A stretch of 64,000 bases of DNA from Paenibacillus silagei (GCF_017874735.1 NZ_JAGGLV010000005.1:310001-374000); one strand, 5' to 3'. Positions 43,401 through 53,445 are shown, numbered from the stretch's first letter. Numbers and translations: made by a program. The notes: generated by a model from the sequence alone, not told the origin.

Positions 43401-44168
43401 ATGCTGGAGGTAAAAAAGGTCAGTAAAATCTATGAAGGAAACGTCGCCTACCGGGCCTTGACCGACATTGATTTAACCATTGCAGCCGGAGAATTCGTGG
43501 GGATAATGGGACCCTCGGGCAGCGGAAAAACCACTCTGCTGAATCTGATTGCCACAGTGGACGTTCCGACTACCGGAAGCATTAGGATTGATAACAAGGA
43601 TACGGGCAAGCTGGACAAAAATGAGCTGGCGGTCTTCCGCCGCCGGGAGCTGGGGTTTGTGTTTCAGGATTTCAACCTGCTGAACACCCTGACTGTGGAG
43701 GAGAATATCGTGCTTCCGCTGACACTGGATGGAATCCGGGTCAGTGAAATGAAGCATAAGGCCCGGGAGATTGCCGGAAAGCTGGGGATCAGCGCCATTA
43801 TGAAAAAACGCACCTACGAGATCTCCGGCGGACAGGCCCAGCGGACAGCAATCGCCAGAGCCATGATTCATTCGCCGAAGCTGCTGCTGGCGGATGAACC
43901 TACCGGCAATCTCGATTCCAAAGCCGCCAGGGATGTGATGGATCTGCTGGAAACGCTCAACCGTGAGCAGTCCGCGACGATGATGCTTGTTACCCATGAT
44001 GCTGTAGCCGCCAGCTATTGTCACCGGGTCGTCTTCATTAAGGATGGCAGATTCTATACGGAGATTTACTGCGGGGATAACCGCCAGAGTTTTTTCCAGA
44101 AAATCATCGACACACTTTCGCTGTTAGGGGGATATAGCCATGACATTCCGCCAGTTCGCATTCCGTAA
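43401..44168 (+). CDS. BceA-like ABC ATPase
   Basis: A 255-residue ATPase beginning MLEVKKVSKIYEG; an upstream-extended frame from 43308 lacks conservation, and AAGGGGA lies before ATG 43401. It shows Walker A (GPSGSGKTTLLN), the signature SGGQAQRTAIARAM, Walker B (LLLADEPTGNLDS) and switch His (VTHDAVAA), all typical of the BceA/MacB group. Its 3' end overlaps the permease gene by 29 bases, a longer overlap than usual, which extends the C-terminus to PPVRIP. Confidence 0.92.
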   Translation: MLEVKKVSKIYEGNVAYRALTDIDLTIAAGEFVGIMGPSGSGKTTLLNLIATVDVPTTGSIRIDNKDTGKLDKNELAVFRRRELGFVFQDFNLLNTLTVEENIVLPLTLDGIRVSEMKHKAREIAGKLGISAIMKKRTYEISGGQAQRTAIARAMIHSPKLLLADEPTGNLDSKAARDVMDLLETLNREQSATMMLVTHDAVAASYCHRVVFIKDGRFYTEIYCGDNRQSFFQKIIDTLSLLGGYSHDIPPVRIP

Positions 44169-46023
44169 TGTCACCCGGAACATGAGGCTATACACCGCCT
44201 ATTTTCTCAGCAGCATGTTTACCGTGATGGTCTTCTTTACCTTTTCCATCTTTGCCTACCATCCGGTGCTGAGCGGGGACAATATTCAATCCAGTGCGGC
44301 TCTTGCGCTCTCGGTCTCCAAATGGGTGATCTATGTGTTCTCCTTCTTCTTCGTGCTCTATTCCATGAGTGCATTTCTGCAATCGCGGAAACGGGAATTC
44401 GGGCTGATGATGATGCATGGCATGACGGTCCGGCAGCTCCGGCGGATGATCTTTCTGGAGAATATGATCGTCGGGTCAGGCGCCACGCTCAGCGGCATCG
44501 GACTCGGCGTTATTTTTGCCAAGGGGATTCTGCTTGCCGGGGAGAATGTGCTTGCGCTGAATGAGCCGCTGCAATTCTATTTCCCCTTCAAGGCGATAGT
44601 ACTGACGCTGATCTCCTTCCTGCTGCTGTTCGTCCTGATCTCCCTGTTCATCTCTACGGTGCTGCGCAGCGGCAAGCTGATTACGCTCATCCATTCCAAC
44701 CGTCAGCCCAAGCCGGAGCCGAAGGCCTCGCTTCTGCTGTCGTTGCTGGTGGTAACACTGCTGGGAATCAGCTACTTCCTGTCTCTTCGGGCGAGCGGTC
44801 TGAGTGTGGTGCTGCTGCTCGCGCCGGTGGTCATTATGGTGTCAATCGGAACCTACCTGCTGTTCACACAGCTCAGTGTGTACCTGATCCGTAAGCTGAA
44901 GGCGTGTGAGCAGCTATTCTGGCGCAGAACCAATATGCTGCTGCTCTCTGATCTGGCCTACCGGATGAAGGACAACGCGCGTTCCTTTTTCCTGGTCGCG
45001 ATCATCTCTACTGTGTCCTTCAGCGCGATAGGAGCTTTATACGGCTTCCAGTCGATGATCAACGGAGCGCTGACACAGAAGAATCCCTATCTGTTCACCT
45101 ATCAGTCCTTGGATGGAGACAGCAAGGCACAGGCCCATATACAGCTGATTGACGAGAGCCTGGGCAGAGCCGGGATTGCCGCCGAGAAAACAGGTCTGGA
45201 GCTTAACTACTATAAGGCTATGGAGGGCAGCCGGACACTGGTTCTGGTGAAGCAATCCGAATATAACCATGTAGCCGAGCTGCTGGGGCTAAATCCCATC
45301 CGGCTTACCGCAGGGAAAGCAGCCGTTGTAGATTTCGGCCTGTCCCGCGAGGGAGAAGAAATGCTCAACCAGCCAGTCGAGCTGCAGTCAGGAATCGTCA
45401 TCGAGGCGGACCAGGCTATCGTATCTTGGGCGGTGCGGGGAGTCAGCGGTTATTACGTCGTCCCCGATGAATGGATCGGCAAGCTTGGACAGCCGCTCAA
45501 AGTGAGCCGGTATTATGCATGGCACGGAGCGGTTGGACAGCCGGGTGCAGAGAAGGCAGGCGCAAAGCTGACGAATGAGCTTCCCTATGATGAGCAGTAT
45601 ACTTTCTATGCACTCGAGTATTTAACCTCCAAGACGAATGACGGCTTTGGCCCCGTGATGTTCATCGGTTTTTTTGTCGGGATCGTGTTTTTTGTCTCTG
45701 CCGGCAGCTTTCTCTATTTCCGGCTGTACAGCGATCTGGATGAGGACAAACAGAAGTTCAGGGCCATCTCCAAGCTGGGGCTGAGTGACAAAGAGCTTCG
45801 CCGGATATTGAACCGCCAGCTCAGCCTGCTCTTCTTCGCGCCGATCGTGGTCGCCCTTATCCATGGAGCCGTTGCCCTTACAGCGTTGTCGCATATGTTC
45901 CAGTACTCCATATTCAGGGAGTCCCTGCTTGTGCTGGGCCTGTTCTTCGTCATTCAGGTGATCTACTTCTTCATAGTCCGCCTGTTCTACACGAGGCAGA
46001 TCCGGTCGGCGCTGGCCGGATAA
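44140..46023 (+). CDS. BceB-like ABC permease
   Basis: A 627-residue FtsX-family permease with ten predicted helices and the large extracellular domain of about 200 residues between helices 7 and 8 (about 305-510) that distinguishes BceB transporters. It opens MTFRQFAFRNVTRNMRLY and has the FtsX segment FLQSRKREFGLMMMHGMT. Together with the upstream kinase, regulator and ATPase it makes a complete sensing and detoxification module for cell-envelope peptide antibiotics. Its location 2 kb beyond the RiPP precursors makes self-resistance a reasonable hypothesis. Confidence 0.93.
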   Translation: MTFRQFAFRNVTRNMRLYTAYFLSSMFTVMVFFTFSIFAYHPVLSGDNIQSSAALALSVSKWVIYVFSFFFVLYSMSAFLQSRKREFGLMMMHGMTVRQLRRMIFLENMIVGSGATLSGIGLGVIFAKGILLAGENVLALNEPLQFYFPFKAIVLTLISFLLLFVLISLFISTVLRSGKLITLIHSNRQPKPEPKASLLLSLLVVTLLGISYFLSLRASGLSVVLLLAPVVIMVSIGTYLLFTQLSVYLIRKLKACEQLFWRRTNMLLLSDLAYRMKDNARSFFLVAIISTVSFSAIGALYGFQSMINGALTQKNPYLFTYQSLDGDSKAQAHIQLIDESLGRAGIAAEKTGLELNYYKAMEGSRTLVLVKQSEYNHVAELLGLNPIRLTAGKAAVVDFGLSREGEEMLNQPVELQSGIVIEADQAIVSWAVRGVSGYYVVPDEWIGKLGQPLKVSRYYAWHGAVGQPGAEKAGAKLTNELPYDEQYTFYALEYLTSKTNDGFGPVMFIGFFVGIVFFVSAGSFLYFRLYSDLDEDKQKFRAISKLGLSDKELRRILNRQLSLLFFAPIVVALIHGAVALTALSHMFQYSIFRESLLVLGLFFVIQVIYFFIVRLFYTRQIRSALAG

Positions 46024-46041
46024 GACCGGTAGCGCAAGGCA

Positions 46042-46072
46042 AAGAAGCCGCCCCGTAAGGGAGCGGCTTCTT
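46042..46072. terminator. Terminator after the Bce module
   Basis: AAGAAGCCGC-CCC and GGG-A-GCGGCTTCTT form a 13-bp stem with one bulge and a GTAA loop. A/T-rich arms on both sides allow use from both strands, serving bceB (+) and the beta-helix gene (-). Confidence 0.75.
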
Positions 46073-46159
46073 GCTGTATCCATGGTCTATTCCAGCTGGA
46101 CCCGTGGTCTATTCTAACTGCACCCGTTCGGATTCTGCGCAAGCAGCGCCCGCCCTCCG

Positions 46160-49100
46160 TTACGGCAGAACCGAGAAGGTGATATCGTCGAACAGCATAT
46201 AAGCGAAGCCGCTGGTATAGAAGCCGACCTTGCCGGACGGGCGGTGGTTCGGATCGCTGCCGGAGAGCCTTGGCGAACCATTCACAGATACGGCGATATC
46301 TCCGCCTCTCACCGTTACCTTCACATCATATTCCGTATCCGGCAGCAGGTCATGCCCCGGCAGTACACTCTCGGTAAGCTTCTGCCACGCTGTATCATAC
46401 AGGATCCAGGAGGAAGATCCGTCTGCCCGGGTCCGGTAGCCGATCCGGGTGGAGCCGGAGCTGTCCTGGCGGTCGAAGATGTACAGGATGCCGTTATCCG
46501 GCATCACGGACGGCGTCTTCAGCTTGAACTCCAGCTGATAATCCGTGAAGCTGCGGTCCAGCAGGCCTGACGCGCCGTTCAGCAGCTTATAGCGGCGGTT
46601 GCCGTCCGGATCAGCGGCGATGCTGCGGTTAGGGTCCACCGGCCAGCCGTTGCCCCCGTTCTCGAAGTCCGTCTCATGCATAATATTAGAGACGGTGACG
46701 GTAATATCCGCCTTGATGAGCGGATTCACCGTAGACACCGCCGAGATGACCGTCTGCCCCTCGTATACGGCATGCACAACGCCCGTATTGTCCACCGTAG
46801 CGACCGCCGGGTTGGCCGACTGCCAGGTCACGCCTGTATCCGGCGTATCGGAAGGATCGAAGGCCACCTGCAACGGCCGCTGCTCCCTTGCGGCCAGACG
46901 CACCGCGCTCTCCGCCGGAATAATCCCGGCCAGCGTAGTCGTCAGAGCCTTGAACTGAATGTCATCGAAGTGCATCTGGCTGACATTGCTGACGTAGAAG
47001 CCGACTTTGCCCTCTGCATTGTGTCCCGGATCATTGCCCTTCAAGCGGAAGGCTCCGTCCAGATAGACGCTGATATCGCCGCCCTTCACAAGCATTTTGA
47101 CACTGTATTCCGTATCCGGCTGCAGGTCATGCCCCGGCAGCTTGACTTCCTTCAGCACCGTCCAGGCCGAATTGTACAGCAGCCACGCAGAGCTGCCGTC
47201 CGCCCGGGTCTTGTAGCCGATCCGGCTGGAGCCGCTCCCGGCCTGACGGTCGAAGATATACAGGGTCGCATTATTCCCCATCACCTCCGGCGTCTTCAGC
47301 CTGAAGCTCAGCTCATAGTCGGAGAAGTTCTTGGCACTGAGAGACGAGGCTCCATTCAGAATCTTGTACCAGCGGTTCGTTCCGAGCTTCTCGATGCTAC
47401 GGTTCGCATCCTGCAGCCACCCGTTCGCTCCGGACTCGAAATCCGTGAAATCCATCACGCCGTCCCCTGCCTCCACATGAGCCGTGACCGTGGCGGTCAG
47501 CAGCGGATTCTCTGCCGAGGCTACCGTAATGACCGTGCTGCCGACCGACTGGCCAGTAACATTACCTGCGCCGTCCACTACCGCGATGGCGGGATCAGCC
47601 GAAGTGAAGGTCAGGGCGGGATGATCCGCATTCCACGGAAGCACCGCCGTGCGCAGCTTCACCGTTTTCCAGCGGTCCACGGTTATTTCATTGTCATAGA
47701 CGGCAACTCCCTGCACGGGATAGCTGTCCGGACTGGTTGTCGTGCCCGCTTTGCCGTCAACGCCGATATCGTTAAACGGAATGTCAGGGAAGCCGGGAAT
47801 GGCACCAAAGACATCCGCATCCGGCCGCAGCGACAGATCGCCTCCCGCCAGGTCGGTGAAGCCGGGATCTGCGGCAGTCACCCAGTTATTCGCATACTGG
47901 ACCAGTCCGAACTTGTCGTAGGCCCCGTACACATTGGTCGTTACGCTGCGCGGAACCGACGGGTTGTAGACGACATTCCCCTGGAACGTATTGGTGTCGG
48001 GATAATACCGGTTCTCCGTGAAGAAATCCGCCAGCTCGGGATACTTGGTCATATAAGGGGTGCCGGTGAAATTATTGTTCGCCGCGAACAGCGCCTGCCA
48101 CTTCGGCATGTAGTTGAGCGGCACCTGATCATCCGGCTCGTCGCCCAGGAACATATCCGCATAATCATAAGGAATCTTGCTGTCGATGAAGATATTGTTG
48201 CGGGTCAGGATATGGGATCCGCCGTTATTTTTAATGGCCGAATTGCCCATCTTGTAGAAAATATTCTCGTCAATGGTCAGTCCCATCGTGAAGTTGTCAG
48301 GGTATACCCCTTCTACTCCGGCCTTGCTCTCGCCGATGTTATGGAAATAATTGCGCCGGATGACCGTCCCCCGCTCATGGGGCTGCTCGCCCGCATTCAT
48401 ATAGATCGCGCCGAGATCCGAGAAGGTGGTGCATACGTCATAGATCTCGTTATACTCCACAGTATGGTCATTGCCGAAGATCAGCACGCCGGGATGGGGC
48501 GCGTCATGCAGCTCATTGTTCGACATGCGGTTGCCGACACCGGACAGCAGCACGCCGGGATTATAGGCTTTGTGGTAGTAGGCAAAATCGTGGATATGCG
48601 AGTTCTCCACCACATTGTTCCCGGGCGCAAGCGTTGTCTTGTTGCCTCCCGCCAGCGTGACGGCAGTGCCGCCGATATGATGGATATGGCTGCTGATAAT
48701 GGCATGGTCCGTACCCGGCGCCCCTTCAAAATTGTTGTAGTAGAACCGGCTCTGCGTATTGACCAGCACCCCGCTGTTGGTGAAGTTACGGATCTCGCTG
48801 TTCAGGATACGCATATGACTGCCGCCCATGAATACAGCTGCCGAATCACGGCCGTTCTCCAGAATAAGCTCGGAGAAGTCGATGTACGAAGCATTCAGTG
48901 CGTTAATCATCGGACTCTTCAGCATTGTGACTTCAATATCGGGATTCGCGGCAGCGAACTCGGCGTTCGGCAGGAAATACAGCTTGCCGGCCGGGCGGTC
49001 GATATAATATTCGCCGGGCATATCGATTTCCTCCAGCAGATTCTGCGCGAAGTGGAAGTCAGGGTACCAGTTCTTGAAGATGCCGCTCATCTCCCCGTAG

Positions 49101-49933
49101 CGGAGGGTGATGCTCTTAGCGGCCGTATCGATGGAAGCAATCTTATTGTACGACCATTCCCAGCTGTAGCCGAAAATCCCGTCCAGCCAGATATCGTCTG
49201 CCTGCGTCCAGTACTGGGGCCGGTCATACGTATAGGTGAAGGTGCCCCCGCGCGTATGCACTTCCCCGTTCGGGTCCTTCCGGGTCGGACCGGGATCAAG
49301 GATTTCATCCATCTGGACGGTGCTCTCATTGGGCCAGCGGGCCAGGGTCATGCCCTGCCCGGCCACATACAGCTCCATCGGCGGCACCTCGCTGAGATCA
49401 TTGGCCAGATAATAGCCGTGGCGGCTGAGCTGGCCGTAATCGGTGATGCCCAGTGCTCCCAGATCTGCGGCCAGCACCTTCGTTCTCGCCTCCGGGCTGA
49501 TGATCCGGCCGAGAATGGCCGGATCCGTGACCGGAACGAATGCCGATTTGGCCAGCTGGCGGGAGCCTGACAGCGTAACCGACTCCCCCGGATAGGCCGT
49601 GTACGTGACCGGTTTGCCGGCTTCGCCCGAATCCTGCTCCCGCAGCTCGAAGCTGGACGTCCGTTCATACCTGCCTTCACGCAGATACACCGTGACGCCG
49701 CCTTCCGGCAGTCCCTCCTCCGCTTTGAGCGTCCGGATCGTATCGCGTGCTTTCTCAAGCGTCAGAAACGGGGCATTCAGCGTCCCGGCATTGGAATCGC
49801 TTCCATTATTAGCCACATAAAATGCGGTCCCGGACAACACCTCCTCCGCATGTACAGGGGACGCAAACGGAGTAGAGGGATTGAGCGTGAACAGCAGACT
49901 GGCCGCAAGTGCCGCAAGCAAACGTTTTTTCAC
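46160..49933 (-). CDS. Secreted beta-helix polysaccharide-active protein with two lectin-like modules
   Basis: A secreted protein of about 1257 residues. The signal peptide begins MKKRLLAALAASLLFTL and ends near HAEE; the start is taken as GTG 49933 after GGAAGAGGA. An N-terminal block (FYVANNGSDSNAGTLNAPF, YLREGRYERTSSFELREQDS) and a long right-handed beta-helix with ILNSEIRNFTNSGVLV-type coils recall GH141/GH120-type enzymes. Then follow Ig-like (Big_2) domains (around residues 735-825 and 998-1083), each preceding a module of about 173 residues with YIFDRQ, SRIGY/TRIGY, RADGSS and PDTEY. The two modules are clear internal duplicates (about 826-997 and 1084-1257). It is the last gene of the ABC sugar-transport operon. 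Confidence 0.85.
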   Translation of the reverse strand: MKKRLLAALAASLLFTLNPSTPFASPVHAEEVLSGTAFYVANNGSDSNAGTLNAPFLTLEKARDTIRTLKAEEGLPEGGVTVYLREGRYERTSSFELREQDSGEAGKPVTYTAYPGESVTLSGSRQLAKSAFVPVTDPAILGRIISPEARTKVLAADLGALGITDYGQLSRHGYYLANDLSEVPPMELYVAGQGMTLARWPNESTVQMDEILDPGPTRKDPNGEVHTRGGTFTYTYDRPQYWTQADDIWLDGIFGYSWEWSYNKIASIDTAAKSITLRYGEMSGIFKNWYPDFHFAQNLLEEIDMPGEYYIDRPAGKLYFLPNAEFAAANPDIEVTMLKSPMINALNASYIDFSELILENGRDSAAVFMGGSHMRILNSEIRNFTNSGVLVNTQSRFYYNNFEGAPGTDHAIISSHIHHIGGTAVTLAGGNKTTLAPGNNVVENSHIHDFAYYHKAYNPGVLLSGVGNRMSNNELHDAPHPGVLIFGNDHTVEYNEIYDVCTTFSDLGAIYMNAGEQPHERGTVIRRNYFHNIGESKAGVEGVYPDNFTMGLTIDENIFYKMGNSAIKNNGGSHILTRNNIFIDSKIPYDYADMFLGDEPDDQVPLNYMPKWQALFAANNNFTGTPYMTKYPELADFFTENRYYPDTNTFQGNVVYNPSVPRSVTTNVYGAYDKFGLVQYANNWVTAADPGFTDLAGGDLSLRPDADVFGAIPGFPDIPFNDIGVDGKAGTTTSPDSYPVQGVAVYDNEITVDRWKTVKLRTAVLPWNADHPALTFTSADPAIAVVDGAGNVTGQSVGSTVITVASAENPLLTATVTAHVEAGDGVMDFTDFESGANGWLQDANRSIEKLGTNRWYKILNGASSLSAKNFSDYELSFRLKTPEVMGNNATLYIFDRQAGSGSSRIGYKTRADGSSAWLLYNSAWTVLKEVKLPGHDLQPDTEYSVKMLVKGGDISVYLDGAFRLKGNDPGHNAEGKVGFYVSNVSQMHFDDIQFKALTTTLAGIIPAESAVRLAAREQRPLQVAFDPSDTPDTGVTWQSANPAVATVDNTGVVHAVYEGQTVISAVSTVNPLIKADITVTVSNIMHETDFENGGNGWPVDPNRSIAADPDGNRRYKLLNGASGLLDRSFTDYQLEFKLKTPSVMPDNGILYIFDRQDSSGSTRIGYRTRADGSSSWILYDTAWQKLTESVLPGHDLLPDTEYDVKVTVRGGDIAVSVNGSPRLSGSDPNHRPSGKVGFYTSGFAYMLFDDITFSVLP

Positions 49934-49970
49934 CAAGGCTCCTCTTCCTTTCAACGTGGGATGTAGGGGC

Positions 49971-51521
49971 TTACTTCTTCAGACCTTTATCCTTAAGGAA
50001 TTGTTCAAATTGTTTGGTGACTTCAGCCACGTATTTCTCTTCGCCCGCTTCCTTCAGCTTGCCGTACAGCGCAGGCCAGGTTTCTTCGAAATCAAGCGTT
50101 CCGGTCACGAGTCCGCGTTTGTATTCTCCCCACACGGCATTCAGGTTGGCAATCTCCGTATTCACCGGCTCGGAATTAAATTTGAAGGCACCTACAGGAT
50201 TAACCTCGGAACTCGAGTTGATCTTCTTGGTCTCTTCCCAGACATTCTCCGGCTGTCCTTCCTTCAGATACGAGTTGAATACGCTGCCGAATACCCAGTC
50301 CATGTTCGGCAGATAACGGGAGTCCGCTTTGGCCTTGATGTACTCCCCGTCCGCCTTGTCATAATGTTCACCGGCAATCCCGTTACAGAGCAGATTGTAC
50401 AGCTCCTTGTCGGTATTCACCAGATTCAGGAACATCATGGCACGCTCAGGATTAGGGGCGGTACGGCTGATGGATTGGTTGGTAGTGGCCGAATAGCCGT
50501 TGGAGAACCAGTCGCTGAGCGGAACCGTAATGACCTCGTTGCCGCCGTTTTTGGCCTTGACCTCCGCTTCCACGCCCGGCTTCAGCGTCACGTTGAAATC
50601 GACGGCAATTTGGCCTTTGGCGAGGTAATCATTCGCTTTTTCGGTAGCGGCATCCTTGTAAATATAGCCCTCCTTATACCATTTGCTGGCCAGCCGGAAA
50701 TTGTCCAGCTCTTCTTCCGGATAGCGCTGGAGCGTATACGTAGGATCATCGGTTTTGATATAGAAATGGTCATCCAGACCGGGAACTACCCAGTACTTGT
50801 CGTCATGCGACTGCGGATTGATGAAGGAAGTGCCGAATACGCCAAACGGAATGATATCCGGCTCGTTCTGCTTAATCTGGGCCAGGAACGGCTCGATGTC
50901 TTCTATTTTTTTGATGGAAGCGGTATCAAGATTATACTTGTCGGCAAAACGCTTCTGGATGATAAATCCGTAACGGGAGCCGTTGATCTGCTGGTTCGGG
51001 ATACCGTAAATCTCCCCGTCCACCGAGAGGCCGTCCCACATCACCTGCGGCACCTCCGCCTTCAGCTCCGGCGCGTATTCCTCCAGCAGCTTATCCATCG
51101 GCTGAATCGCGCCCTTGCGCACCAGCTCTTCCGGCTTCAGCATGTAGCCGGTCCAGAGAATGTCGAACTTCTCGCCTGCTGCAAGCACCGTGTTCATCTT
51201 CTGCACATAATCCCCGATCGCTACAGGCATCAGCTTGACGGTGGCATTGATCTTCGCCTTCGTAATCTTGTTGACTTCCTCCTGCACCTTATCCTGGTCT
51301 GCCTGAAGCTGGGACAGCGGATAATACCAGGTCAGCTCGACCGGCTTCAGCTCGCCATCCTTCCCGCCTTCCGCAGCCGCACTTTGCGTTGCCTCCGCTC
51401 CGCTTCCTTCCGTCCCTTTAGCGGCATTACCGTTGCCGCCGTTATTGTTCCCTCCGCAGCCTGACAGCACGGATGCAGCCAGCAATACGGATGCCAAAAC
51501 GCCAACCAGCCCTTTTTTCAT
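49971..51521 (-). CDS. Extracellular solute-binding lipoprotein (oligosaccharide ABC system)
   Basis: A 516-residue substrate-binding lipoprotein with lipobox VLSGC at about residue 21, then an Asn/Gly/Ala-rich linker. The mature part has the family-1 extracellular binding fold of LplA-type proteins: LAAGEKFDILWTGYMLKPEE, MDKLLEEYAPELKAEVPQ, YGIPNQQINGSRYGFIIQK and YKEGYIYKDAATEKANDYL. The SD is AGGAGG. It follows the two permease genes and precedes the beta-helix enzyme, so it probably binds the oligosaccharides that enzyme releases. No ATPase gene is present; such systems usually share an MsmX-type ATPase encoded elsewhere. Confidence 0.92.
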   Translation of the reverse strand: MKKGLVGVLASVLLAASVLSGCGGNNNGGNGNAAKGTEGSGAEATQSAAAEGGKDGELKPVELTWYYPLSQLQADQDKVQEEVNKITKAKINATVKLMPVAIGDYVQKMNTVLAAGEKFDILWTGYMLKPEELVRKGAIQPMDKLLEEYAPELKAEVPQVMWDGLSVDGEIYGIPNQQINGSRYGFIIQKRFADKYNLDTASIKKIEDIEPFLAQIKQNEPDIIPFGVFGTSFINPQSHDDKYWVVPGLDDHFYIKTDDPTYTLQRYPEEELDNFRLASKWYKEGYIYKDAATEKANDYLAKGQIAVDFNVTLKPGVEAEVKAKNGGNEVITVPLSDWFSNGYSATTNQSISRTAPNPERAMMFLNLVNTDKELYNLLCNGIAGEHYDKADGEYIKAKADSRYLPNMDWVFGSVFNSYLKEGQPENVWEETKKINSSSEVNPVGAFKFNSEPVNTEIANLNAVWGEYKRGLVTGTLDFEETWPALYGKLKEAGEEKYVAEVTKQFEQFLKDKGLKK

Positions 51522-51558
51522 GTAAGTGACCTCCTGTACTTAGTACATGTAATGTATG

Positions 51559-52443
51559 TTAACCCTTTAGGGAGCCAACCGTAAGCCCTTTGACGAAAAA
51601 CCGCTGAAAAAACGGGAAAATCACCAGCATCGGCCCGCCGGCCAGTACGGCAATTGCCATCCGTGCCGAACTGTTGGGGAAGCTGCTCAGATCAATGCCA
51701 AGCTGCCCGGTAAATTCAGAGTTCGTCGTGAGAAACTCGATGCTGTTGAGCGTCCGCACCAGCAGAAGCTGCAGCGGCACCTTGTTCGGATCATCAATGT
51801 AGAGCATCGCGTTAAACCATTCGTTCCAGTAGGTGAAGGAAATCAGCAGGCCCAGAGTAGCCAGCGCAGGCGTTGAGAGCGGCAGGATGATCCGGAAGAA
51901 AATACGGAATTCCCGTGCGCCGTCGATTTTGGCCGATTCGATGATCTCCAGCGGGATCTTGGACATGAAGCCCTTCATGACCATAATGTTGAACGGCGAC
52001 AACAGAATGGGCAGAATCAGCGCCAGCAGGCTGTCCTTCAGATGCAGATATTGCGTAATCAGAATGTAGGAAGGAACGAGCCCCCCGCTGAACAGCATGG
52101 TGAAAAATACATAAAAGGTCGTCGCCCGGTTATACCGGTAATCCTGCCTTGAAATCACGTATGCCGTCATCGCGGTCAGCAGCAGCCCGGTCAGCGCACC
52201 GATGATGGTTATCGTGAAGGTCACGCCATAGGCCCGGAGCAGGATGTCAGGCGCGTCCAGCAGATAGCGGTAGGCATCCAGACTGAAGGACTCGGGGATG
52301 AACTGGTACCCGTTTGCAGTCAGCGACTTTTCATCCGTCAGCGAGACTGCGATGACCAGCACAAACGGCAGAATGACCACCAGCGACAGCACCGTAAACA
52401 GCAGATTAATGAACAGCTTGGAAAATTCGAATGTTTTGCCCAT
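51559..52443 (-). CDS. Carbohydrate ABC permease, LplC/YtcP-type
   Basis: A 294-residue permease with six helices and the binding-protein-dependent EAA loop ESAKIDGAREFRIFFRIILP that contacts the ATPase. The N-terminal FINLLFTVLSLVVILPFVLV is the usual first helix and the C-terminus FFQRFFVKGLTVGSLKG is characteristic of this group. It forms the heterodimer with the upstream LplB-type permease, 15 bases away. Confidence 0.95.
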   Translation of the reverse strand: MGKTFEFSKLFINLLFTVLSLVVILPFVLVIAVSLTDEKSLTANGYQFIPESFSLDAYRYLLDAPDILLRAYGVTFTITIIGALTGLLLTAMTAYVISRQDYRYNRATTFYVFFTMLFSGGLVPSYILITQYLHLKDSLLALILPILLSPFNIMVMKGFMSKIPLEIIESAKIDGAREFRIFFRIILPLSTPALATLGLLISFTYWNEWFNAMLYIDDPNKVPLQLLLVRTLNSIEFLTTNSEFTGQLGIDLSSFPNSSARMAIAVLAGGPMLVIFPFFQRFFVKGLTVGSLKG

Positions 52444-52458
52444 GCTCAGGGCACCTCC

Positions 52459-53445
52459 TTACCACAGGGAATTATCGGGATCGACCTTGCGCACAATTCC
52501 GTTGGCCGTCAGCACCAGCACCAGACCGACCACCGACTGGTAGAAGCCTGTAGCCGCAGACATGCTTACATTGCCGACTTCACGCAGCGCGCGGTACACA
52601 TAGGTATCAATGATGTCAGTAGAGCCGTAGAGAAAGCCCGAGTTGTTCGGGATGAAATAATGCAGGCCGAAGTCGCCGCGGAACATATTGCCGATAGACA
52701 GGATCAGCATAATGATGATGATCGGGGCCATCAGGGGAATCGTGATTTTGAAGGCCATCTGCCGCTTGGTCGCCCCGTCGATCCGCGCCGCCTCGTAATA
52801 TTCGCTGTTAATGCCGATAATGCCGGCAAAATAAATCAGCGTGTTGAACCCCACCACCTTCCATAGCTGGACCAGAATAAGTATCACCGGCCACGGCCCG
52901 GCATCCTGGTACCAGCTCACCGGGTTCAGCCCGAAGGATTCGAGGGTGCGGTTGATAAATCCGTCCGAATGGTTCAGGAAGGCGTACGCCACATAACCTA
53001 CAAGCACCCAGGACAGGAAATGCGGCAGAAACAGGGCCGTCTGGTAGAACTTGCTCCATTTCGCCTTGATTTCGTTCATCAGAATCGCCAGCAGCAGCGC
53101 TGCCGAGGTCCCCACCAGAATGTACGCGGTATTATATAGAACCGTATTACGGGTGATCCGCCACGCCGTATCCGTAGTGAATAAGTAACGGAAATTGTCC
53201 AGTCCCACCCACTTGCTGCCGAAGATCCCGAGATCGTACCTGTAGTTCTTGAAGGCGATAATCAGGCCGATCATTGGAATATAGGCAAAAATCAATTTGT
53301 ACAGCAGTCCCGGCAGCGAGAGCAGAAACAGCTCCCGGTTGTTCCGGAAATGGTGAAGCTCCCTTCCGATCCAGGTCTTTTTGCGCGTTGCCGCAGGCGC
53401 ACCCGGACTTGCTTGTTGTTCCGCCAGTGGAACCTTATTCAACAT
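52459..53445 (-). CDS. Carbohydrate ABC permease, LplB/YtcQ-system type
   Basis: About 328 residues from MLNKVPLAEQQ; AAGGGG precedes this ATG, while the open frame reaches 53616 without support. It has an N-terminal cytoplasmic tail, six helices (LFLLSLPGLLYKLIFAYIPM first) and the EAA loop EAARIDGATKRQMAFKITIP. The end GLVLVLTANGIVRKVDPDNSLW is typical of LplB. It is the first transporter gene of the operon, 257 bases downstream of the AraC-type sensor. Confidence 0.94.
   Translation of the reverse strand: MLNKVPLAEQQASPGAPAATRKKTWIGRELHHFRNNRELFLLSLPGLLYKLIFAYIPMIGLIIAFKNYRYDLGIFGSKWVGLDNFRYLFTTDTAWRITRNTVLYNTAYILVGTSAALLLAILMNEIKAKWSKFYQTALFLPHFLSWVLVGYVAYAFLNHSDGFINRTLESFGLNPVSWYQDAGPWPVILILVQLWKVVGFNTLIYFAGIIGINSEYYEAARIDGATKRQMAFKITIPLMAPIIIIMLILSIGNMFRGDFGLHYFIPNNSGFLYGSTDIIDTYVYRALREVGNVSMSAATGFYQSVVGLVLVLTANGIVRKVDPDNSLW

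Noticed and set aside
46676..49570. 964-codon open frame on the plus strand antisense to the beta-helix gene
   Set aside because: It mirrors the codon structure of the real gene, has no SD, signal or recognisable domain, and the opposite strand encodes a clear secreted protein.
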